Source: Firmicutes bacterium UBA2058
GTDB lineage: Bacteria; Bacillota; Clostridia; Tissierellales; Sedimentibacteraceae
Direction: 5' to 3'
NCBI GenBank assembly: GCA_002332905.1
Contig: DDAM01000023.1
Location: 58,190 to 122,189, forward strand
DNA length: 64,000 nt
In this document: positions 8,740 through 17,245 of the stretch, piece by piece
Layout of the letters: each line of letters begins with the position of its first letter
Numbering within the stretch: the first letter of the stretch is position 1
Made by a program: the position numbers and the translations under genes
Notes under the pieces: model-generated
The model's input: the letters and a program-made list of their open reading frames with translations, nothing else
Databases searched by the model: none
What the model was told of the DNA's origin: nothing

Positions 8740-9066
8740 GTGGGAGAAAATACAGATAAAATAGCACTTACAGAGGCTGTTTATTATATTTTGCTTTCCT
8801 TGTATACTCCTTTGCATGGATATGGTATTATGCAAAATATTATGAAAATCAGTGATGGACGTGTTAATCTTGCTGCTGGTACTTTGTATGGAGCATTGAC
8901 AACACTGCAGGAAAAAGGATGGATAATGGCACTAGAGGATTCTGAAAATTCTCGAAAGAAAATGTATGAGATTACTGATATAGGTAAAGTAGTTGTTGAC
9001 GCAGAAATAAAACGACTAGAAGAATTACTGAATAATGGCCATGACGTTGTAAGGAGGCGAGATTAG
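8740..9066 (+). CDS. PadR-family transcriptional regulator
   Basis: 108 aa winged-helix regulator. The PadR fold is visible from LTEAVYYILLSLYTPLHGYG through LAAGTLYGALTTLQEKGWI to the C-terminal dimer helix. The start is a GTG at 8740 behind TTGGAGG; the longer open frame upstream would translate the promoter and operators and is rejected. It overlaps the next gene by one base. It probably represses its own operon through the three ATATCG palindromes upstream, and is released by a compound exported by the ABC transporter encoded downstream, as in related PadR/ABC loci. The ligand cannot be told from the sequence. Confidence 0.88.
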   Translation: MGENTDKIALTEAVYYILLSLYTPLHGYGIMQNIMKISDGRVNLAAGTLYGALTTLQEKGWIMALEDSENSRKKMYEITDIGKVVVDAEIKRLEELLNNGHDVVRRRD

Positions 9067-9602
9067 TGAAGCATACTGAGTATAAAATTTATTCAGAATT
9101 TAAATATGAGGAAGAAGAAAAATGGATAAATGAAAAAGCTGCAAAAGGAGAAAATCTAACTGGGATTGGATTTTGTAGATATGTATTTGAGGATGGAATA
9201 CCTGGTGAATATATATATCGCTTAGAAATGCTTGAACATTTTCCTAGTCATTATAAAAGTAAAGAATATTTGGATTTTTTAGAGGAGACAGGAGTTGAAT
9301 TTGTAGGTAGCATTTTAAACTGGGTATATCTAAGAAAAAAGGCAAGTGAGGGACCATTTGAAATATATTCAGATTTGGATTCAAAGATTAAACACTACAC
9401 AAGGATTATTAATCTTGTAAATTCATTGATAATACTACAATTAATTGTAACTTTGCCTAATATGATTTTAAGCCTTACTGGTAATCCAATTAATAATATG
9501 TATATTTTAAATCTTTTTATTGCAGCAATACTATTTATAGGTAACAAATCACTAAAACAAAAAATTGAAAAATTAGAGAAAGAAAAAACTTACAGAGAAT
9601 AA
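9066..9602 (+). CDS. DUF2812-family membrane protein
   Basis: 178 aa. The soluble N-terminal part (about 1-105) has the DUF2812 pattern, rich in aromatic and acidic residues, with KWINEKAAKGENL near the start. Two membrane helices follow (about 116-137 and 145-160), then a short charged tail. DUF2812 genes are commonly paired with padR genes, as here, where the GTG start shares one base with the padR stop. The function is unknown; a role with the regulator or in sensing for the adjacent ABC exporter is inferred only from position. Confidence 0.75.
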   Translation: MKHTEYKIYSEFKYEEEEKWINEKAAKGENLTGIGFCRYVFEDGIPGEYIYRLEMLEHFPSHYKSKEYLDFLEETGVEFVGSILNWVYLRKKASEGPFEIYSDLDSKIKHYTRIINLVNSLIILQLIVTLPNMILSLTGNPINNMYILNLFIAAILFIGNKSLKQKIEKLEKEKTYRE

Positions 9603-9619
9603 GAGGGAGGATTAAAAAA

Positions 9620-10522
9620 ATGCAGATTAATGTAAATAATATTTGCAAAACATTTGGTGATAAAAAAGTACTTGAAGGTATTTCTTTATCTTGTGAGAGC
9701 GGTAAGGCACTAGGTCTTCTAGGTAGAAACGGTGCTGGTAAAACGACAACTATTCGTATAATTATGGGTGTTTTTCCAGCTGACAGTGGTGAGATTTTGT
9801 TAGATGGCAACCCTATAAACAGAAAAAAGGTTAAGATAGGATATCTACCAGAGGAAAGAGGCTTATACCCTAAAAAGATTATAATGGAACAGCTCATATA
9901 CCTAGCTGAACTTAAAGGCCTAAAGGCTAGCGATGCTAAGAAATCAGCAAAAGAGTTGTTGGAAAAGCTAGAAATGACAGAGTATGAAAATAAAAGACTA
10001 GATACATTATCAAAGGGTAATCAACAAAAAATTCAACTTATAGCAACACTAACCTGTGATCCAGATATAGTAATATTAGATGAACCATTTTCAGGGTTAG
10101 ATCCAGTTAATGCCATGCTATTAAAGGATACTGTTAAAGAGCTTATAGCTAGAGGAAAGGTAGTAATATTTTCAAGTCATCAAATGAACTATATAGAGGA
10201 ATTTTGTAATGATATTGCAATTCTTAACAATGGTAAAATAGTTAAGGCGGGAAACATAAATCAAATCAAAAAATCTTATGATAGAAATAGGATTGTAGTG
10301 TCAGGTACTCAAATAGACAAGATTAAAGTGTTTGTTGATAACAATCTACATAATATAGTAGCAAATACTCAGATAAACAAGGATATGTTGTTAATTGAAC
10401 TTATAAATGCTAATATGAAAAATAATCTGATGAATTCACTTGCTGGGGAGAATTTTGATATTGATAAATTTTATGTGTATGAGCCATCATTAAGCGATAT
10501 TTTTGTTGAGTATACAGAGTGA
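9620..10522 (+). CDS. ABC-2 type exporter, ATP-binding protein (NatA-like)
   Basis: 300 aa ATPase. Walker A GRNGAGKTTT, signature LSKGNQQK, Walker B VILDEPFSGLDP and the switch histidine in SSHQMNY are all present. A C-terminal extension (about 215-300) resembles the DUF4162 tail found on NatA/YhaQ-like ATPases. It partners the permease at 10591 to form an exporter, and lies in the PadR operon, so it probably exports a toxic compound or peptide, or sodium. The substrate is not deducible. The ATG at 9620 follows GAGGGAGG. Confidence 0.88.
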   Translation: MQINVNNICKTFGDKKVLEGISLSCESGKALGLLGRNGAGKTTTIRIIMGVFPADSGEILLDGNPINRKKVKIGYLPEERGLYPKKIIMEQLIYLAELKGLKASDAKKSAKELLEKLEMTEYENKRLDTLSKGNQQKIQLIATLTCDPDIVILDEPFSGLDPVNAMLLKDTVKELIARGKVVIFSSHQMNYIEEFCNDIAILNNGKIVKAGNINQIKKSYDRNRIVVSGTQIDKIKVFVDNNLHNIVANTQINKDMLLIELINANMKNNLMNSLAGENFDIDKFYVYEPSLSDIFVEYTE

Positions 10523-10569
10523 ATAAAAAACACTCTTCACTCTATGGAAGAATCAAAAAACGATTCTTC
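10516..10569 (+). repeat. Intra-operon hairpin module pair (copy A)
   Basis: Hairpin AGAGTGAA/TTCACTCT (10516-10523 with 10536-10543) overlaps the ATPase stop codon. It is followed by GAAGAATC/GATTCTTC (10547-10554 with 10562-10569) around an A-rich loop. The second hairpin recurs almost identically at 14043-14065 and, on the minus strand, at 38100-38122. Confidence 0.8.
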
Positions 10570-10590
10570 ATCAATTTTTAGGAGGATATT

Positions 10591-11847
10591 ATGAAACAAT
10601 TATTTACAGTATTTAAATTTGAGTTATATAACTATTATAAAAATAAAATATTTATTGGAATTACCTTAGCCTTAGTGTTAATTATTGCAGGAGTATTATC
10701 ATTTCCAAGAATAATGGAGACATTTGATAAAAAAGATAGTGAAACTGGAGCACCAACAACAAATGAAGAAAAAAGCATAATTGCTTTGCAAGATAATTCA
10801 GGTGCAGATGCTAGTATGACATTAGAGTTTTTTGCTTTATCTATGCCTAGTTATGAATTTAAGTTAGTAGACCAAGATATTGAAAGTATAAAATCATCAA
10901 TCAATAATGGTGAATATTCTAGGGCTATAATAATTGATACACAGCTGAAATACAAATATATAATAGACAATATTAGCATAAATGATTATACATCAAATAC
11001 AATAAATAGTATTGTGCAGGAGAAATACAAATTTGATGAAATGAATCGCTTAGGAATATCAGAATCAGATGCCATGAGAATTTTAACTGCAAGTCCAGAG
11101 TCTGAAATAATTAAAATTGGTAAAGATCAAACAGAAAGCTTTTGGTTTACATATATAATTATATTTATATTATATATGGCCATAATGATGTATGGTCAAA
11201 TGGTTGCAACAAACGTGGCCACAGAAAAAAGTACAAGAGCAATGGAGATGCTTATAACTTCGGCTAAACCAGTTAACCTAATATTCGGAAAGGTTTTTGG
11301 CTCAGGCTTTGCTGGACTTACTCAAATGATTGCTATATTTGGCACAAGCTTTGTATTGTATAATCTAAATCAGAGCTATTGGGGAGAAAATTATATAATT
11401 ACTACTATGTTTGATATCAATCTTGATGTATTAATTTTTTCATTAGTATTCTTCATTTTAGGATATTTCTTATATTCGTTCATATATGGTGCACTAGGCT
11501 CATTAGCTACACGTACAGAAGATATTAACGTTTCTATTATGCCTGTAACTATGATATTTGTAGCTGCATTTATGATAGTAATGTTTTCAATGTCAAGTGG
11601 AAATATTGACAGTACCTTGATGAAAATAGTATCCTATATACCATTTACTTCGCCTATGGCAATGCTTGCACGTATGACAATGGGAGAAGTTCCGATGATA
11701 GGTATAATAGCTTCAATAACAATACTTATAGCTTCAACTATAGGTATAGGCTATCTATCAGCTAAAATTTATCAAATGGGAGTGCTATTGTACGGTAAAA
11801 CTCTTAAAATATCAGAGCTAATAAAGATGAAAAAGCAAGGATTATAA
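10591..11847 (+). CDS. ABC-2 type exporter, permease (NatB-like)
   Basis: 418 aa membrane protein. One N-terminal helix (about 20-40), a large extracytoplasmic domain (about 45-185), then five or six helices (190-210, 235-255, 285-310, 325-345, 365-395), the usual layout of NatB/YhaP permeases. The family-typical segment NVATEKSTRAMEMLITSAKP follows the second helix. It pairs with the upstream ATPase, from which it is separated by the hairpin modules at 10516-10569. The ATG at 10591 follows TAGGAGG. It ends the padR operon and is closed by a strong terminator. Confidence 0.88.
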   Translation: MKQLFTVFKFELYNYYKNKIFIGITLALVLIIAGVLSFPRIMETFDKKDSETGAPTTNEEKSIIALQDNSGADASMTLEFFALSMPSYEFKLVDQDIESIKSSINNGEYSRAIIIDTQLKYKYIIDNISINDYTSNTINSIVQEKYKFDEMNRLGISESDAMRILTASPESEIIKIGKDQTESFWFTYIIIFILYMAIMMYGQMVATNVATEKSTRAMEMLITSAKPVNLIFGKVFGSGFAGLTQMIAIFGTSFVLYNLNQSYWGENYIITTMFDINLDVLIFSLVFFILGYFLYSFIYGALGSLATRTEDINVSIMPVTMIFVAAFMIVMFSMSSGNIDSTLMKIVSYIPFTSPMAMLARMTMGEVPMIGIIASITILIASTIGIGYLSAKIYQMGVLLYGKTLKISELIKMKKQGL

Positions 11848-11878
11848 AAAATGTTCCCTAATTGGGAACATTTTTTTA
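11847..11878 (+). terminator. Intrinsic terminator of the padR-ABC operon
   Basis: AAAATGTTCCC/GGGAACATTTT stem with a 5-nt loop, followed by a T tract. Confidence 0.92.
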
Positions 11879-12041
11879 TGTTTTATATCATTATAATATA
11901 AAAACATGCAATTAATAAAAATTAAAATAATTTATTGTTAATAATTGGATATTTTAATTATTGAGTAACATTATGTAGAAAATTCTTTTATTATATACTA
12001 TAATTTAAATAATAAAATTTGAATTTTAAAGAGTTGAAAAT

Positions 12042-14024
12042 TTGAAAAACAAAAGTTGGTGTTGCTTGTTGAAAAAAGACTATGTTTTGAGTTTAGTAAT
12101 TGCGTTGTTAATTATTTTAATAATATCTTACACTATTAATGTTACATCTAAATATGAAAAGGATATCGATGCTAATGAAATAAAAACATTGAGGGTAGGA
12201 ATTTTGCCAAATTTTAAACCATACTGCTACATAAGCGATACTCAGACATACCAAGGATTTAACATAGATGTTTTGAATACTATTGCATTAAAGTATGGTT
12301 TTAATGTTGAGTTTTATGTTATACCTGAACATGAAATTATGACTTATCTAGTTACTGATAGAGTTGATTGTGTTTTGGGTATGGATTATGGATACATACC
12401 TAAAGACTATATTGAATCTTCGGTTTCTTTTTTTGACACTAAAATGTCGATATTTGTAAAAAAAGATAATTATGATATAAAGGAAATAAAGGATTTAGCA
12501 TCGAAAAGAATTTCTATGCAAAGAGAAGATCCATATATTAATAAGTTAGAGGATTTTGGCAATACTAGAATTTTTAAAGCTGACGATGTGGATACATCAT
12601 TAAAAATGTTAAGTTATGGTATTGTAGATGCGTATGTTGGTGACAAATATGTATCAATAGATTATATAAACAGTGATGAATATAGTGATAAAATAAAGAT
12701 AATTTTGGAAGAAGACTGTGACTGGATGTCATCTATGATTTTCCTAAAACAAGATATAGAATTAGTTGAAATTATCAATGCTGGATTTGAAAAAATATCA
12801 TCAGATGGTACGTTAGATTACGTAAAACGGAAATGGTTTGGACAATCTGTTAAGAATAAAATAGAAATTCAAAAATTTATATCATATTTACTAATAATTT
12901 CTGTATTTTTTAGTTTAGCGATGGGAATTGTAGCTAGAATAAATAGAATTTTAAAAAAAGAGGTAGAACAAAGGACTAATGATATTAACAAAGAAAAAAA
13001 TTTAAAAGAAGCAATTATTGATAGCTTAATGGAAGGGTTAATATTTATAGACTTAAACAATAATATATATTCCGAAAACTATTCAGCACTGAAAATCATG
13101 GAGGAAGATTCAAGCATTTTAAATAAAAATTTGTTTGATTTGAAGAATTCATTATTATTTGAACGTGATCATATTGAACAAGCAAAAAATAAAAGAATCA
13201 AGTTTGTGCAACTTGAGAGTAAACTTACAAGAGATGGAAATAGTAAGTATATTCAATATAATATCACTCCTGTTTTAGATAATAACAAACTTATTGGATT
13301 AACAATATCTTTCAAGGATATAACTGAAGAGAAAAACATGATGAAAAAAATAATTAATAAGGATAAATTAGAAAGTGTCGGAAGATTAACAGCAGGTATT
13401 GCACATGAGATAAGAAACCCTTTGACTTCTATAAATATGTATATAAAGCTATTGCCTGAAAAAATAGATAATATTATATTTAGAGAACAAATTTTGGAGG
13501 ACATGCCAAAAGAAATAAAACGGCTTAATAATATTATAAAAAATTTGCTTGATTATGCAAGCCCAAATAAAGCTAATAAAACTTTATTAAATTTGTATGA
13601 TGAACTAGGTTTTGTTTTGAGATTTTTGAGAAGTCAGTTAAAAGATAATAATATAGAACTAATTACTAATATAGATAAAAACATAGATATTGTTTTTGAT
13701 GCTCAGCAGTTCAAACAAATTATTATAAATATAGTTATTAATGCTATTGATGCACTGAAAAATGTAAATAACCCTCAAATAATAATAAGCGCATATAAAG
13801 ATGATTCTAATGTATGTTTAGAGATTTGTGACAATGGTAAAGGTATCTCTGAAGAAGAATATAGAAATATTTTTGAACCATTTTTTACTACTAAGGAAGA
13901 GGGGTATGGTTTAGGTTTGTCGATTGTAACTCAGCTTGTAAAAGAAAACAATTCAGAAATATTTGTAGATGATAAATATATAAATGGTGCCAAATTTATT
14001 ATTTCTGTTCCATGTAAAACGTGA
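12042..14024 (+). CDS. Sensor histidine kinase with solute-binding-protein sensor domain
   Basis: 660 aa. Membrane helix 13-32, an extracytoplasmic SBP_bac_3 (amino-acid-binding protein) domain about 48-268 beginning TLRVGILPNFKPYCY, a second helix 277-299, a linker and PAS-like domain (about 315-430), a HisKA dimerisation domain with phospho-acceptor H455 in AGIAHEIRNPL, and HATPase with N-box NIVINAID and G-boxes DNGKG and GYGLGL. It probably senses an amino acid or peptide directly. The next gene encodes an NtrC-type sigma54 activator, its likely partner. The TTG start at 12042 has only a weak AAAGAG site; a second TTG at 12069 is possible. Confidence 0.9.
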   Translation: MKNKSWCCLLKKDYVLSLVIALLIILIISYTINVTSKYEKDIDANEIKTLRVGILPNFKPYCYISDTQTYQGFNIDVLNTIALKYGFNVEFYVIPEHEIMTYLVTDRVDCVLGMDYGYIPKDYIESSVSFFDTKMSIFVKKDNYDIKEIKDLASKRISMQREDPYINKLEDFGNTRIFKADDVDTSLKMLSYGIVDAYVGDKYVSIDYINSDEYSDKIKIILEEDCDWMSSMIFLKQDIELVEIINAGFEKISSDGTLDYVKRKWFGQSVKNKIEIQKFISYLLIISVFFSLAMGIVARINRILKKEVEQRTNDINKEKNLKEAIIDSLMEGLIFIDLNNNIYSENYSALKIMEEDSSILNKNLFDLKNSLLFERDHIEQAKNKRIKFVQLESKLTRDGNSKYIQYNITPVLDNNKLIGLTISFKDITEEKNMMKKIINKDKLESVGRLTAGIAHEIRNPLTSINMYIKLLPEKIDNIIFREQILEDMPKEIKRLNNIIKNLLDYASPNKANKTLLNLYDELGFVLRFLRSQLKDNNIELITNIDKNIDIVFDAQQFKQIIINIVINAIDALKNVNNPQIIISAYKDDSNVCLEICDNGKGISEEEYRNIFEPFFTTKEEGYGLGLSIVTQLVKENNSEIFVDDKYINGAKFIISVPCKT

Positions 14025-14065
14025 AATGCAATTCACGTTATGGAAGAATCAAAAAACGATTCTTC
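14019..14065 (+). repeat. Intra-operon hairpin module pair (copy B)
   Basis: ACGTGAA/TTCACGT (14019-14025 with 14032-14038) overlaps the kinase stop codon. It is followed by GAAGAATC/GATTCTTC (14043-14050 with 14058-14065). The second hairpin and its flank match copy A at 10516-10569 nearly base for base. Confidence 0.8.
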
Positions 14066-14105
14066 AACAATTTTTTGTATGTAAATAAAGAATATGGAGG
14101 AATAA

Positions 14106-15443
14106 GTGAAAAATTTATTTATAATAGATGATGAAAAATCTATATGTAATGCTTTGATGTTTACCTTTGAAAATGAATATAATATAAGTATAATTAACAA
14201 TATGTTGGAATTTAACAGTATTTTAGCAAAGAGTGTTCCTGATGTTGTACTGCTAGATTTGAAATTTGGACAAATTAATGGACTTGACCTGCTTGATAAA
14301 ATAAAATCTTTATATCAAGATGCAGTGGTAATAATTATGACTGCTTACGGTACAATAAATACTTCAATAGATGCAATTAAAAAAGGAGCATATGATTATA
14401 TATTAAAACCATTAGATCCTGATACAGTAAAAAAATTAGTTAGTGATGCAATATTATATCAAGAAAGCAAAAAAATAAAATCCATAAGACTTGATAATAT
14501 AAAGAAAAGCTTTAATATTATTGGTCAATCACCTAAAATACAAAAAGTATATTCTCAGATTAATAGAGTAAAGGATGTAAATGTAAATGTATTAATTTGT
14601 GGAGAAAGTGGAACTGGTAAGGATTTAATTGCAAGAGCTATACACTATGAGGGTGTAAGAAAAAATAAGCCTTTTATAGTTGTTAATTGTGCGGCTATAC
14701 CTCAAAATCTTATAGAAAGCGAATTATTTGGTTATGAAAAAGGCGCTTTTACAGGTGCAGATAAATCAAAAATGGGGGCATTTGAATTAGCTGATAAAGG
14801 AAGTATTTTTCTTGATGAAATAGGAGAAATGGATTTATATTGTCAAGCAAAGGTTTTGAGGGTTATACAAAATAAAGAAGTTGTTCCTGTTGGTAGTGGG
14901 ATAGCAAGAAAAGTTGATGTTAGAATCATTGCGGCAACAAACAAGGATCTTAGTGAAGAAGTTAAAAATACAAACTTTAGAATGGATTTATTTTATAGGT
15001 TAAATGTTTTTCCTATAAATATTGCCCCTTTGAATGAGAGAGTAGAAGATATACCGTTACTTGTTAATAATTTTATTTATAAGGCAAATGAATTATATGG
15101 AACAAATATTCAAGGCATAACTAATGAAGCTTTAAATAAGTTAAAAGAAAGAAAATATGTTGGAAATGTTAGGGAACTTGAAAATATAATTTTTAGGGCA
15201 TGTATATTATGTGATGATGAATATATAAGTGTTGATTGCTTACAATATGAGCAAAATGAAAATTATAATGATAAGGAATATGTTTCTATAAAGATTGGAA
15301 GCAGTTTAGAATATACTGAAAAAGAATTAATTTTAAGTACATTAAATTATGTAAATGGTAATAAAGCTAAAGCGGCTAAGCTTTTAGGAATAAGTGAAAG
15401 AAGCATTCATTACAAGGTGAAAAATTATTTGGGAGAAAATTAA
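14106..15443 (+). CDS. NtrC-family sigma54-dependent response regulator
   Basis: 445 aa. Receiver domain 1-118 with the acidic pocket at 8-9 and phospho-acceptor D51, AAA+ central domain about 138-365, and a Fis-type helix-turn-helix at 405-440. Walker A is GESGTGKD at 166-173, the sigma54-contact loop GAFTGA at 213-218, and Walker B IFLDEIGE at 234-241. The intact GAFTGA loop means it activates RNA polymerase carrying sigma54. A well-formed sigma54 promoter lies at 17187-17203 before the peptide permease genes, the obvious target. The start is a GTG behind TATGGAGGAATAA. Confidence 0.95.
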   Translation: MKNLFIIDDEKSICNALMFTFENEYNISIINNMLEFNSILAKSVPDVVLLDLKFGQINGLDLLDKIKSLYQDAVVIIMTAYGTINTSIDAIKKGAYDYILKPLDPDTVKKLVSDAILYQESKKIKSIRLDNIKKSFNIIGQSPKIQKVYSQINRVKDVNVNVLICGESGTGKDLIARAIHYEGVRKNKPFIVVNCAAIPQNLIESELFGYEKGAFTGADKSKMGAFELADKGSIFLDEIGEMDLYCQAKVLRVIQNKEVVPVGSGIARKVDVRIIAATNKDLSEEVKNTNFRMDLFYRLNVFPINIAPLNERVEDIPLLVNNFIYKANELYGTNIQGITNEALNKLKERKYVGNVRELENIIFRACILCDDEYISVDCLQYEQNENYNDKEYVSIKIGSSLEYTEKELILSTLNYVNGNKAKAAKLLGISERSIHYKVKNYLGEN

Positions 15444-15451
15444 ATTAAAAT

Positions 15452-17065
15452 ATGAAATCAATAAAAAAAATATTTTTGAGTATTTTTCTACTGTTAACTT
15501 TTTTAGGTATAGTAGCTTGTGATAATATGTCTGCAATTAAAGTGGAAAAATATGACAATGAAGTAGTAAATATTGCAGTTAATGACTTATCTAATGGTAA
15601 ATTTAATCCTTTATTTGCAGAAGATGAAACAGATAAGGCAATTTGCGATATAGTTTATGAACCTCTTTTTCATTATAATGATGGAAAAATAGAACCTATT
15701 TTGATAGAAAATATAGAAGTCTCAAATGACGGATTATCTTATTATATAAAGTTAAAAGAGGGTGTAAAATGGCATAATACGTTAGAATTTACATCAAATG
15801 ACGTGGAACAGACAATGAAATTTGCACTTAGATATACAAATAATATTGTCTATTATCATAACTTATCAAACATAGTTGGTGTAGATGAGTATATTCGGAA
15901 AGAAGTAGAAAGTATTTATGGTATCCAAAAAATTAATAAGAACAGCCTTAAAATAAATATAAAGAAAAAAGATGATGATTTTTTTGAGAAACTGTCTAAA
16001 ATATACATACTGCAAGCACATCAAATTGCAAGTGCTCAAAAGGATAATTCGATAGGTTATGATTTATTGTGGTTAAAACCTATAGGAACAGGACCATATT
16101 ATGTAAGTAAATTTGAAGAAGAACAATCAGTGGAATTAATAAGAAATGAAATATACTATGGAAATATATCAAATATTACAAAATACATTTTTCATGCGAC
16201 TAATGATGAATTTGCAAAAAAAAGTTTTCTAAACGATGATATGAACATAATTACAGATATTATTTTAAACGATGAAGATAATATTGATTATTTAAAGAAA
16301 AATGCAATTTTAGAAGAAAATAATAATTATATAAACCAAGTTGTTATTACAAATAATAGCTCAAAATATTTATCAAATAAATTTGTAAGGAAAGCTCTAA
16401 TGTATGCATTGGAAAGAGATATTTTTTTAAATATATTTTCTTATGCAAATGATGGTAGTAATATTAATATAAATAACAAAGGTTATGCTGAAAGCTTAAA
16501 TATTTATGAATACAATCCAAGTAAGTCTATAGAGATATTAACAAAAATTGTTGGTTGGCAATATATTAATGGTAAAATGTTTTGTAATAATGAACAAGTT
16601 AAACTTGAATTCTTGTACACTAATTCTGATAAGGCATCTAAGTTTTGCTATCCTATGATTAGGGAAAACCTTGAACGTATTGGAATTGAAGTAAATGCAG
16701 TATTAGTTAACTCAAAAGAATTGCATAGAAGATTGAAGATGGATTTATATGATTTAGCTTTGTATAGTATAATATCGCGCGATACTTATGGTTTTTATGA
16801 TTATGTATGTTATTATGATAAAAAAGAAAGCAAAAACTATTCAAATTATTCTAATTCTGTAGTTGAAAAGTTAGTTAATACTTATTATATAACTAAATCA
16901 GAGCAAGATTTAAATAGAATATATGATATATTAAATGATGATGTACCAATTATATATTTATTTAAGTATAAAAACAAAAGGGTTATATCACAAAATTTAA
17001 ATGTTATAAAAAGCAATTCTATAAGTGATTATTTTAGTATTGATAAATGGAACATAGTTAATTAA
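15452..17065 (+). CDS. Peptide-binding lipoprotein, SBP family 5, canonical domain order
   Basis: 537 aa. Signal peptide with lipobox ending at C23 (IVAC). The order is the usual one for DppA/OppA: N-terminal LSNGKFNPLFAED, then IKLKEGVKWHNTLEFTSNDV, GTGPYYVSKF (about 212-221), FVRKALMYALERD, and the C-terminal lobe ending in a PIIYLFKYKN segment. It starts 8 nt after the response regulator stop and is followed by its own terminator, so it belongs with the regulatory genes rather than the permease operon. Its position suggests it captures the ligand for the kinase or supplies the permease. It serves as an internal reference for the permuted homologue at 22254. Confidence 0.88.
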   Translation: MKSIKKIFLSIFLLLTFLGIVACDNMSAIKVEKYDNEVVNIAVNDLSNGKFNPLFAEDETDKAICDIVYEPLFHYNDGKIEPILIENIEVSNDGLSYYIKLKEGVKWHNTLEFTSNDVEQTMKFALRYTNNIVYYHNLSNIVGVDEYIRKEVESIYGIQKINKNSLKINIKKKDDDFFEKLSKIYILQAHQIASAQKDNSIGYDLLWLKPIGTGPYYVSKFEEEQSVELIRNEIYYGNISNITKYIFHATNDEFAKKSFLNDDMNIITDIILNDEDNIDYLKKNAILEENNNYINQVVITNNSSKYLSNKFVRKALMYALERDIFLNIFSYANDGSNININNKGYAESLNIYEYNPSKSIEILTKIVGWQYINGKMFCNNEQVKLEFLYTNSDKASKFCYPMIRENLERIGIEVNAVLVNSKELHRRLKMDLYDLALYSIISRDTYGFYDYVCYYDKKESKNYSNYSNSVVEKLVNTYYITKSEQDLNRIYDILNDDVPIIYLFKYKNKRVISQNLNVIKSNSISDYFSIDKWNIVN

Positions 17066-17080
17066 TATTAAATTTCTTAA

Positions 17081-17119
17081 TACACACCATGAAAAATTTG
17101 CAGGGGTGTGTATTTTTTT
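17081..17119 (+). terminator. Terminator between regulatory and transporter operons
   Basis: TACACACC/GGTGTGTA stem with a 16-nt loop, followed by a run of T. Confidence 0.85.
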
Positions 17120-17143
17120 CATGGTTTATTTTATATAAATAAA

Positions 17144-17165
17144 TCTAAAAATCTGCAATTTTAGA
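17144..17165 (+). promoter_or_regulatory. Candidate upstream activator site for the NtrC-type regulator
   Basis: Inverted repeat TCTAAAA-N8-TTTTAGA, centred about 35 bp upstream of the -24 element of the sigma54 promoter. It is the only clear dyad in the short gap between the terminator and the promoter. AT-rich background makes it tentative. Confidence 0.4.
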
Positions 17166-17186
17166 CAAATATGCTGTTTTTTATAA

Positions 17187-17203
17187 TTGGCATAATACTT
17201 GCT
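17187..17203 (+). promoter_or_regulatory. Sigma54 (-24/-12) promoter of the peptide permease operon
   Basis: TTGGCATAATACTTGCT: the GG at 17189-17190 and the GC at 17201-17202 are separated by exactly ten bases, matching the YTGGCACG-N4-TTGCW consensus closely. The start is expected near 17213, 33 nt before the permease ATG. It is preceded by genes for a sigma54 activator. Confidence 0.85.
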
Positions 17204-17245
17204 ATTTATTTACTGTAAATACAACTACATAAAATAGGAGGTTAT

